From Streptomyces deccanensis (GTDB taxonomy: Bacteria > Actinomycetota > Actinomycetes > Streptomycetales > Streptomycetaceae), in the NCBI RefSeq assembly GCF_022385335.1, contig NZ_CP092431.1, positions 1,984,001-2,048,000 on the forward strand: a stretch of 64,000 nucleotides of DNA, in the 5' to 3' direction. A program made the position numbers and the translations under genes. Positions 57,517 through 64,000 of the stretch are shown one piece after another (position 1 is the stretch's first letter; every line of letters begins with the position of its first letter). A model generated the notes under the pieces. The model was not told the origin of the DNA. It ran no database searches and was given only the letters and a program-made list of their open reading frames with translations.

Positions 57517-58299
57517 CTAGAGCGGGGTGACGTACGCGCCCGAGATACCGCCGTCGACCAGGAAGTCGGTGGCGTTCACGAACGACGAGTCGTCGCTGGC
57601 GAGGAACGCGACGGCGGCCGCGATCTCGGTGGCCTCGGCGAACCGGCCGACCGGGATGTGTACGAGCCGGCGCGCGGCCCGCTCGGGGTCCTTCGCGAAC
57701 AGCTCCTGCAGCAGCGGGGTGTTGACCGGCCCGGGGCAGAGCGCGTTGACGCGGATGCCCTCCCGGGCGAACTGCACGCCCAGCTCCCGCGACATCGCCA
57801 GCACACCGCCCTTGGAGGCCGTGTACGAGATCTGGGAGGTCGCGGCGCCCATGCGGGCCACGAAGGACGCGGTGTTGATGATCGAGCCCTTGCCCTGTTG
57901 CCGCATGTAGGGGATCGCGGCCTTGCAGCACAGGTAGACGGAGGTCAGGTTGACCTCCTGGACCCGCTTCCAGGCCTCCAGGCCGGTCTCCAGGATGGAG
58001 TCGTCGTCGGGCGGCGAGATGCCCGCGTTGTTGAAGGCGATGTCGACGCTGCCGTAGGTGTCGTAGGCGGTCTTGAAGAGCGCCTCGACCTGCTCGGGGT
58101 CGGTGACGTCGACCTTCACGAAGATCCCGTCGACCTCCTCGGCGACCGCCTTGCCGCGTGCCTCGTCCACGTCTCCGCAGACGATGTGCGCGCCCTCGGA
58201 GGCGAGCCGGCGCGCGGTGGCGAGGCCGATGCCGCTGCCGGCGCCGGTGATGACGGCGGTACGGCCGACGAGACGGCGGCAAACACTCTGTTCGGTCAC
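57517..58299 (-). CDS. SDR family dehydrogenase of the amine catabolic cluster
   Basis: A 260-aa short-chain dehydrogenase. TAVITGAGSGIGLATARRLA binds NAD(P); the catalytic residues are in FNNAGI, Ser of INTASF and the YTASK pair. The end DGGISGAYVTPL is typical. It starts at a GTG overlapping the aldehyde dehydrogenase stop (GTGA). In this cluster it could oxidise the hydroxyl of a glutamylated amino alcohol to the aldehyde, which the next enzyme would take further; this is inference from order. Confidence 0.85.
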   Translation of the reverse strand: MTEQSVCRRLVGRTAVITGAGSGIGLATARRLASEGAHIVCGDVDEARGKAVAEEVDGIFVKVDVTDPEQVEALFKTAYDTYGSVDIAFNNAGISPPDDDSILETGLEAWKRVQEVNLTSVYLCCKAAIPYMRQQGKGSIINTASFVARMGAATSQISYTASKGGVLAMSRELGVQFAREGIRVNALCPGPVNTPLLQELFAKDPERAARRLVHIPVGRFAEATEIAAAVAFLASDDSSFVNATDFLVDGGISGAYVTPL

Positions 58300-59669
58300 T
58301 GTGCGGGGCCCTCCGTGCTGATGAAGACGTTCTTGGTTTCGGTGAAGGCGGTCAGGGCGTCCGGGCCGAGCTCGCGGCCGATGCCGGACTGCTTGAAGCC
58401 GCCGAACGGGGTCCAGTAGCGGACGCTGGAGTGGGAGTTGACGGACAGGTTGCCCGCGCGGACGCCCTGGGAGACCCGCAGGGCGCGGCCGACGTCCCGG
58501 GTCCAGATGGAGCCGGAGAGACCGTACGGGGTGTCGTTGGCGAGCCGGATCGCGTCCGCCTCGTCGGTGAAGGGCAGCAGGACGGCGACCGGGCCGAAGA
58601 TCTCCTCGCGGGCGGCGGCGGAGTCGGGCCCCTCCCCGGTGAGGACGGTCGGCGGGAACCAGAAGCCGGGCCCCTCGGGGGCGTCGCCCCGCAGCGCGGA
58701 GGCGCCGTCGGGCACGAACGACCGTACTCGGTCCAGCTGTTGACGGGAGATCAGCGGCCCCATCTGGGTCTTCTCGTCGGCGGGGTCGCCCACGATCACG
58801 CCGGCCAGCGACTCGGCGAGCAGGCTCTTGACCTCGTCGTACACGGACTCCTGGACCAGGACGCGGGTGCGGGCGCAGCAGTCCTGGCCGGCGTTGTCGA
58901 GGAAGGAGAACGGGTCGACGGCCGTCTTGAGGTCGGCGTCGGCGAAGACGATGTTGGGGCTCTTGCCGCCGAGTTCGAGGGTGACCTGCTTGACCTGGTC
59001 GGCGCAGAGTTCCATGACGCGCTTGCCGGTCCGGGTGGAGCCGGTGAACACGATCTTGGCGACGTCGGGGTGGCGGACGAGGGCCTCGCCGGTGATGTCG
59101 CCGCGTCCGGGCAGGACCTGGAAGAGGTGTTCCGGGAGCCCTGCCTCCAGGGCGAGTTCGGCGAGGCGCAGCGCGGTGAGCGGGGTGGTCTCGGCGGGCT
59201 TGAGGACGACGGCGTTGCCGGCGGCGAGCGCGGGTGCGGTGCCCCAGGCGGCGATCGGCATGGGGAAGTTCCAGGGGGCGATCACGCCGACGACCCCGAG
59301 CGGTTCGAGGATGGTGATGTTCAGGCCGCCGGGCACGGGGATCTGCCGGCCGGAGAGCCGTTCGACGCCGCCGGCGGCGTAGTCGAGCAGGTCCCGGACG
59401 TTGCCGGCCTCCCAGCGGGCGTTGCCGAGGGTGTGTCCGGCTTCGCGGACCTCGAGGCGCGCCAGTTCCTCCAGGTGGTCGTCGACGACGCCGGCGAAGC
59501 GGCGCAGCAGCCGGGCCCGGTCGGCGGGGGCGACGGCGGCCCAGGCGTGCTGTGCCTTCTGCGCCCGGCGCACGGCCGCGTCGACGTCGTGCTCGGCGGC
59601 GCCCGCGACGGCGGCGATGACCTCCTCCGTCGCCGGGTTGAGGACGTCCAGGATGTGGTGCTGGGACAA
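58296..59669 (-). CDS. Aldehyde dehydrogenase of the amine catabolic cluster
   Basis: NAD(P)-dependent oxidation of an aldehyde to an acid, 457 aa. The catalytic Cys is in NAGQDCCARTRVLVQ, the general-base Glu in TLELGGKSPNIVF, and the cofactor loop is VFTGSTRTGKRVM. APWNFPMPIAAWGTAPALAA is the conserved Asn region. I take a TTG at 59669, with gagg six bases upstream; it begins SQHHILDVLNPATEE. The frame stays open further upstream inside the glutamine synthetase gene but lacks a better start. A likely substrate is a gamma-glutamyl-aminoaldehyde. Confidence 0.87.
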   Translation of the reverse strand: MSQHHILDVLNPATEEVIAAVAGAAEHDVDAAVRRAQKAQHAWAAVAPADRARLLRRFAGVVDDHLEELARLEVREAGHTLGNARWEAGNVRDLLDYAAGGVERLSGRQIPVPGGLNITILEPLGVVGVIAPWNFPMPIAAWGTAPALAAGNAVVLKPAETTPLTALRLAELALEAGLPEHLFQVLPGRGDITGEALVRHPDVAKIVFTGSTRTGKRVMELCADQVKQVTLELGGKSPNIVFADADLKTAVDPFSFLDNAGQDCCARTRVLVQESVYDEVKSLLAESLAGVIVGDPADEKTQMGPLISRQQLDRVRSFVPDGASALRGDAPEGPGFWFPPTVLTGEGPDSAAAREEIFGPVAVLLPFTDEADAIRLANDTPYGLSGSIWTRDVGRALRVSQGVRAGNLSVNSHSSVRYWTPFGGFKQSGIGRELGPDALTAFTETKNVFISTEGPAQ

Positions 59670-59677
59670 GGGGTGCC

Positions 59678-61036
59678 TCACAGACGTTCGAAGGAGCGGC
59701 GCAGCTCCCAGTCGGTCACGGCGGCGTCGAAGGCCGCCAGCTCGACGCGGGCCATGTTCAGGTAGTGCGCGACGACCTCGTCGCCGAAGGCGGCCTTGGC
59801 GATGGGGCTGTTCTCCCAGAGCTCGGCGGCCTCGCGCAGGGTGGTCGGCACGTGGTCGTACTCGGCGGCGTAGGCGTTGCCCGCGCACACCTCCGGCAGT
59901 TCGAGCTTCTGCTCGATGCCGTACAGGCCGGCCGCGATCAGTCCGGAGACGGCGAGGTGCGGGTTGACGTCGCCGCCGGGGAGCCGGTTCTCGAAGCGCA
60001 TCGAGCGGCCGTGGCCGACGACCCTGAGGGCGCAGGTGCGGTTGTCGTAGCCCCAGGCGACGGCGGTCGGGGCGAAGGAGCCCGGCTGGAACCGCTTGTA
60101 GGAGTTGATGTTGGGGGCGTAGAGCAGCGAGAAGTCGCGCAGGGCGGCCAGCTGTCCGGCGAGGAAGTGCCGCATGACCTGGGACATGTCCTGTCCGTCG
60201 GCCATGAGGTTGGTGCCGTCGGCGTCCGCGAGGGAGAGGTGGATGTGGCAGGAGTTGCCCTCGCGCTCGTTGTACTTCGCCATGAAGGTGAGCGAGACGC
60301 CCTCCTGCGAGGCGATCTCCTTGGCGCCGGTCTTGTAGATGGCGTGCTGGTCGCAGGTGACCAGGGCCTCGTCGTACTTGAAGGCGATCTCGTGCTGGCC
60401 GGGGTTGCACTCGCCCTTGGCGGACTCGACGGTCAGCCCGGCGGCCGCCATCTCGTTGCGGATGCGCCGCAGCAGGGGTTCGATGCGGCCCGTGCCGAGG
60501 ACCGAGTAGTCGATGTTGTACTGGTTCGCCGGGGTCAGGCCCTTGTAGCCGGAGTCCCAGGCCTGCTCGTAGGTGTCCTTGAAGACGATGAACTCCAGCT
60601 CGGTGCCGACGTTGGCCGTGTAGCCGAGTTCGGCGAGGCGTTCCAGCTGGCGGCGCAGGATCTGGCGGGGCGCGGCGACGACCGGGGAGCCGTCGTTCCA
60701 GGCGAGGTCGGCGATGAGCATGGCCGTGCCCTCGTTCCAGGGCACCCGGCGCAGGGTGCTGAGGTCGGGGTGCATGGCGAAGTCGCCGTAGCCGCGGTCC
60801 CAGGAGGACATCGCGTAGCCGTCGACGGTGTTCATCTCGGTGTCGACGGCGAGAAGGTAGTTGCAGCCCTCGGTGCCGTGGGCGAGCACCTCGTCGAGGA
60901 AGAAGCGCGCGGCGAACCGCTTGCCCTGGAGGCGCCCTTGCATGTCGGGGAAGGCCAGGACGACAGTGTCGATCTCACCGCCCGCGACGAGGGTGTGCAG
61001 TTCCTCGACGGAGAGCGGGGGTGTGCGGTCTGCCAC
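59678..61036 (-). CDS. glnA4: Glutamine-synthetase-like gamma-glutamyl-amine ligase (GlnA4-like)
   Basis: ATP-dependent ligation of glutamate to an amine, 452 aa. GS signatures are GTELEFIVF (metal and ATP), SAKGECNPGQHEIAFKY, FMAKYNEREGNSCHIHLSL and RFQPGSFAPTAVAWG. The Tyr-adenylylation segment of true GlnA (KNLYDLPP) is replaced by AAEYDHVPTTLREA, as in GlnA-like proteins for polyamines or ethanolamine. The gene position matches S. coelicolor glnA4, described as gamma-glutamylethanolamide synthetase. The GTG at 61036 has aggagg seven bases upstream. Heads the GS-ALDH-SDR operon. Confidence 0.88.
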   Translation of the reverse strand: MADRTPPLSVEELHTLVAGGEIDTVVLAFPDMQGRLQGKRFAARFFLDEVLAHGTEGCNYLLAVDTEMNTVDGYAMSSWDRGYGDFAMHPDLSTLRRVPWNEGTAMLIADLAWNDGSPVVAAPRQILRRQLERLAELGYTANVGTELEFIVFKDTYEQAWDSGYKGLTPANQYNIDYSVLGTGRIEPLLRRIRNEMAAAGLTVESAKGECNPGQHEIAFKYDEALVTCDQHAIYKTGAKEIASQEGVSLTFMAKYNEREGNSCHIHLSLADADGTNLMADGQDMSQVMRHFLAGQLAALRDFSLLYAPNINSYKRFQPGSFAPTAVAWGYDNRTCALRVVGHGRSMRFENRLPGGDVNPHLAVSGLIAAGLYGIEQKLELPEVCAGNAYAAEYDHVPTTLREAAELWENSPIAKAAFGDEVVAHYLNMARVELAAFDAAVTDWELRRSFERL

Positions 61037-61141
61037 GGGAAAGCCTCCTAGGGGCTTCTTCGGCCACCCCGGAGCCATTCAGCCATCCGGGAGCCATAAG
61101 GTATTACCCGTAACCATTAGTTGGGAAGGGGGAACGGTCAC
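61037..61141. promoter_or_regulatory. Divergent control region, glnA4-like / GntR
   Basis: Contains aaggtattacccgtaacc (61099-61116) with TTAC/GTAA arms, and a direct repeat of gagccat (61071-61077 and 61091-61097). The GGTATT element recurs before the permease gene at 61925-61930, so it is a candidate site for the GntR regulator. Confidence 0.45.
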
Positions 61142-61888
61142 ATGTCGCGGACAGGGGCGGAACCGGAGACTCCGTGGGCCGACGACCGACTGGCGTCCGT
61201 CCTGCGCCCGGTCCGGGCGGGCAACGGCTTCGAAGAGGCGCTGGAACAGATCCTCCAGGTGGTCCGGCTCGGCCTGGTGCCCGGCGGCGAACGGCTGCCG
61301 GCCGAGCGCGAGCTGGCGGAGCGGCTCGGGATCAGCCGGGTGACGCTGCGCGAGGTGCTGAAGGTGCTCCAGGACCAGGGTCTGATCGAGGCGCGCCGCG
61401 GGCGGTACGGCGGCACGTTCGTGCTGCCCCGGGTCGACACCCCGGGCGAGGACGAGCTGCGCCGGCGCCTGAAGGGCATCGACGTCGAGGACACGCTGCG
61501 CTTCCGTGAGGTGCTGGAGGTGGGCGCGGCGGGACTGTGCGCGGCGCACGGCCTGAGCGACGACCAGGCCGAGCGGCTGCGCGGGGCCCTGGCACGCACG
61601 CACAACGCGCCGCTCACGGAGTACCGCCGGCTGGACACCCTGCTGCACCTGACCATCGCCGAGCTGTCCGGCTCGCCCTCGCTGGCCGCCCAGTACGCGG
61701 GCGTACGCGCCGGGGTGAACGACCTGCTCGACTGCATCCCCCTGCTCGTGCGCAACCTGGAGCACTCGCAGCAGCAGCACACGGCCTTGGTGGAGGCCGT
61801 CCTCGACGAGGACGCGGAGGCGGCGCGGGAGATCATGCGGGAACACTGCGCGGGCACGGCGGCCCTGCTGCGCGGCTTCCTCGGATGA
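61142..61888 (+). CDS. GntR (FadR-type) regulator, EpuRII-like
   Basis: A 248-aa repressor. The winged helix is LPAERELAERLGISRVTLRE (residues about 54-73) with the wing RRGRYGGTFV. The C-terminal FCD domain is all-helical, with the metal/ligand positions around [30 protein letters not shown] and HTALVEAVLDEDAEAA. By position it corresponds to EpuRII, the reported repressor of glnA4 in S. coelicolor. The ATG at 61142 follows aagggg by nine bases; an upstream TTG would add seven residues. Confidence 0.85.
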   Translation: MSRTGAEPETPWADDRLASVLRPVRAGNGFEEALEQILQVVRLGLVPGGERLPAERELAERLGISRVTLREVLKVLQDQGLIEARRGRYGGTFVLPRVDTPGEDELRRRLKGIDVEDTLRFREVLEVGAAGLCAAHGLSDDQAERLRGALARTHNAPLTEYRRLDTLLHLTIAELSGSPSLAAQYAGVRAGVNDLLDCIPLLVRNLEHSQQQHTALVEAVLDEDAEAAREIMREHCAGTAALLRGFLG

Positions 61889-61953
61889 GCCGGACGGGCA
61901 CGTATTTACGCTCGCTTAACGCAGGGGTATTGCTTTTCGGCCACCCACCCCAC

Positions 61954-61975
61954 AAAGGTATGGATCCATTCCTTT
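61954..61975. promoter_or_regulatory. 22-bp near-perfect palindrome before the permease gene
   Basis: aaagg at 61954 and ccttt at 61971-61975 flank the 10-bp core atggatccat (61960-61969), with only one mismatched pair (t61959/t61970). It ends 18 bp before the permease ATG, so a bound protein would block transcription or translation. Confidence 0.6.
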
Positions 61976-61993
61976 GAGTGGGGAGAGTGCGCC

Positions 61994-63433
61994 ATGTCCC
62001 TGAAAGCCACGGACACCGCCGACGCGGCGGACGACTATCTGGAGCGCCGGACGCTCCGCCGGGGCAGCGCCGGCTGGGTCCTGCTGACCGGCCTCGGCGT
62101 CGCCTATGTCGTCTCCGGCGACTTCTCCGGCTGGAACCTCGGCCTGGCGGAGGGCGGCTTCGGCGGTCTGGCGATCGCCACGGTGCTCATGGGCACCATG
62201 TACGCCTGCATGGTCTTCGCCCTCGCCGAACTGTCCGCGATCCTGCCCACGGCGGGCGGCGGCTACGGCTTCGCACGCCGGGCGCTCGGCCCGTGGGGCG
62301 GCTTCCTGACGGGCACGGCGATCCTGATCGAGTACGTGCTCGCCCCCGCCGCGATCGTGATCTTCATCGGTGACTACGTCGAATCGCTGGGCCTGTTCGG
62401 CCTGGAGTCCGGCTGGCCGGTCTACCTCGTCTGCTTCGCGATCTTCATCGGCATCCATCTCTGGGGTGTGGGTGAGGCACTGATCGCCAGCTTCGTCGTC
62501 ACGGGCATCGCGGTCTTTGCCCTGATCGTGTTCGCCCTGGGCGCGCTGCCCGACTTCAGTGCGTCCGCGCTGGACGACATCCCGGTCGATTCCTCGGCGT
62601 TCGGCGCGAGTTCCTGGCTGCCCATGGGGCTGCTGGGCATCTGGGCGGCGTTCCCGTTCGGCATGTGGTTCTTCCTGGGCGTCGAGGGCGTGCCGCTGGC
62701 CGCCGAGGAGACCAGGGACCCGGCCCGTACGCTGCCGAAGGCGATCCGCTGGTCGATGGGCATCCTCGTGGTGCTGGCCGTGATCACCTTCTTCGCCGCG
62801 GCCGGGGCGCGTGGCTCCAACGCCATCCAGGCGGCGGGCAACCCGCTGGTCGAGGCGCTCCAGCCGGACGGCAAGGCGACGGCACTGAGCCGCTTCGTGA
62901 ACTACGCCGGTCTGGCCGGCCTCGTGGCTTCCTTCTTCTCCCTCATCTACGCGGGCTCGCGCCAGCTCTTCGCGCTCTCCCGGGCCGGCTACCTGCCCCG
63001 CGTCCTGTCCCTCACCAGCGGCCGCAAGGCCCCGTACCTGGGACTGCTGGTGCCGGGCACGATCGGCTTCGCGCTGGCCGCGGCCAGCGGGGACGGCGGC
63101 CGGATGCTGAACATCGCCGTCTTCGGCGCCACGATCAGCTACGCGCTGATGTCCCTGTCGCACATCGTGCTGCGCCGCCGGGAGCCGGGTCTGGAGCGGC
63201 CGTACCGGACGCCGGGCGGGGTGCTGACCTCCTCGGTCGCCCTCGTCCTCGCCTGCTCGGCGCTGGTGGCGACGTTCCTGGTGGACGTGACGGCGGCGCT
63301 CATCGCGCTCGGCGTGTACGCGGTCGCGGCGGCGTACTTCGGGTTCTACAGCCGCAAGCACCTGGTGGCGAAGGCGCCGGAGGAGGAATTCGCGGCGCTG
63401 GCCGCGGCCGAGGCAGAGTTGGCACGGGACTGA
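61994..63433 (+). CDS. APC family amine/amino acid permease (ethanolamine-permease type)
   Basis: A 479-aa secondary transporter with about 12 membrane segments. GWVLLTGLGVAYVVSGDFSG opens TM1 with the unwound substrate-binding stretch, and TAGGGYGFARRALGPWGGFL follows TM2. FFLGVEGVPLAAEETRDPAR matches the ethanolamine-permease branch of APC. Its place beside a glutamyl-amine ligase supports uptake of ethanolamine or a small amine. The ATG has ggggag eleven bases upstream. Confidence 0.85.
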   Translation: MSLKATDTADAADDYLERRTLRRGSAGWVLLTGLGVAYVVSGDFSGWNLGLAEGGFGGLAIATVLMGTMYACMVFALAELSAILPTAGGGYGFARRALGPWGGFLTGTAILIEYVLAPAAIVIFIGDYVESLGLFGLESGWPVYLVCFAIFIGIHLWGVGEALIASFVVTGIAVFALIVFALGALPDFSASALDDIPVDSSAFGASSWLPMGLLGIWAAFPFGMWFFLGVEGVPLAAEETRDPARTLPKAIRWSMGILVVLAVITFFAAAGARGSNAIQAAGNPLVEALQPDGKATALSRFVNYAGLAGLVASFFSLIYAGSRQLFALSRAGYLPRVLSLTSGRKAPYLGLLVPGTIGFALAAASGDGGRMLNIAVFGATISYALMSLSHIVLRRREPGLERPYRTPGGVLTSSVALVLACSALVATFLVDVTAALIALGVYAVAAAYFGFYSRKHLVAKAPEEEFAALAAAEAELARD

Positions 63434-63495
63434 GCGCTCCGTTCCGCGGGTTCCGTGGTGCGGGGTTTCGTGACTTCCACACGTGAGGAGCATGT

Positions 63496-64000
63496 GTGAC
63501 CAGGCCGTTGATCGGTGTGAGTACGTATCTGGAGTCGGGCGCGCGCTGGGGGGTGTGGGAGCTGGACGCGGCGCTGCTGCCGGTCGGCTACCCCCGGCTC
63601 GTGCAGGCGGCGGGCGGCGCGGCCGTGATGCTGCCGCCGGACGACCCGTCGTACGCCGCCGAGGCGGTCGCCCGTGTCGACGGCCTGGTCATCGCGGGCG
63701 GTCCCGATGTGGACCCGTCCCTCTACGGCGCCGAGCGCTCCCCGCGCTGCGGCCCGGCCGCGCCGGCGCGCGACGCGTGGGAGCTGGCGCTGATCCGGGC
63801 GGCGCTGGACGCCGGGACGCCGCTGCTGGGCATCTGCCGGGGCATGCAGCTGCTGAACGTCGCGCTCGGCGGCACGCTGATCCAGCACATCGACGACCAC
63901 GTGGCCGAGGTCGGCGTCTTCGGCCGCCACGCGGTGAAGCCGGTACCGGGCACGCTGTACGGCGACCTCGTCCCCGAGGAGACGGACGTGCCCACCTACC
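63496..64000 (+). CDS. Gamma-glutamyl-amide hydrolase, class I glutamine amidotransferase fold (partial)
   Basis: Cut by the window edge after 168 codons; relatives (PuuD-like, peptidase C26) are about 230-260 aa. The N-terminus TRPLIGVSTYLESGARWGVW is typical. The oxyanion region VDGLVIAGGPDVDPSLYG precedes the nucleophile Cys in LLGICRGMQLLNVALGG; the catalytic His and Glu lie beyond the edge. The GTG at 63496 follows gaggag by five bases. It would release glutamate from the oxidised gamma-glutamyl product, closing the pathway. Confidence 0.85.
   Translation, partial: MTRPLIGVSTYLESGARWGVWELDAALLPVGYPRLVQAAGGAAVMLPPDDPSYAAEAVARVDGLVIAGGPDVDPSLYGAERSPRCGPAAPARDAWELALIRAALDAGTPLLGICRGMQLLNVALGGTLIQHIDDHVAEVGVFGRHAVKPVPGTLYGDLVPEETDVPTY

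Overview
The window is a piece of a Streptomyces chromosome. The evidence is very high G+C, strong third-position GC bias, GTG and TTG starts, leaderless -10 boxes set a few bases before start codons, and gene families typical of streptomycetes. From memory (not checked) the gene order closely resembles the S. coelicolor stretch from about SCO1557 to SCO1615, with local additions. I see no insertion sequence, prophage, CRISPR array, tRNA or rRNA. It reads as core chromosome with short species-specific insertions, several of them repeat-driven.

Layout. 1-6.5 kb: methionine ABC transporter genes metI and metN, two small membrane proteins, a GNAT enzyme, a short sigma-like protein, a Tat-exported glycerophosphodiesterase (glpQ1-like) and a divergent acyltransferase. 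6.5-10 kb: a DHA2-type exporter coupled to its TetR regulator, with a strikingly symmetric four-half-site operator, then an aldo/keto reductase. 10-22.8 kb: arginine biosynthesis (argH alone; argC-J-B-D-R as an overlapping operon, with ARG-box-like sites at both promoters) flanking three other things: a secreted protein with three near-identical repeats, a PPOX-type flavoprotein, and a flavin electron-transfer module (membrane ferric-reductase-like protein, secreted protein with three FMN_bind domains, ApbE flavin transferase).

22.8-40.4 kb: mixed single genes. These include a double VOC protein, an LRV-repeat protein with a cysteine cluster, a DUF5997 gene divergent from an HTH-less LysR-type domain gene, a secreted GH51 arabinofuranosidase, a histidine-phosphatase-fold protein without its catalytic histidines, a MocR regulator divergent from an EamA transporter, a Tat-exported GH10-like hydrolase, a 3-hydroxyacyl-CoA dehydrogenase, a Nudix hydrolase, an NsdA-like TPR regulator and a SpoIIE-type phosphatase. 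40.6-48.2 kb: translation genes (pheST, a TrmH-type methyltransferase, infC-rpmI-rplT) plus an orphan histidine kinase. 48.5-57.5 kb: DUF1844 and SseB proteins, a secreted beta-lactamase-fold protein, a mycosin-like protease coupled to a large proline-rich membrane protein, a PLP-dependent deaminase/aldolase and a DUF2510 protein.

57.5-64 kb: a catabolic cluster of SDR dehydrogenase, aldehyde dehydrogenase, glutamine-synthetase-like enzyme (glnA4-like), divergent GntR regulator, ethanolamine-type permease and a class I glutamine-amidotransferase-fold hydrolase cut by the window edge. Together these fit import, gamma-glutamylation, oxidation and deglutamylation of a small amine such as ethanolamine.

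A dispersed intergenic repeat with the core CGCGCAGTTCCCCGCGCCCC recurs at least seven times, mostly between gene ends, and in one case forms the C-terminal tail of a protein.
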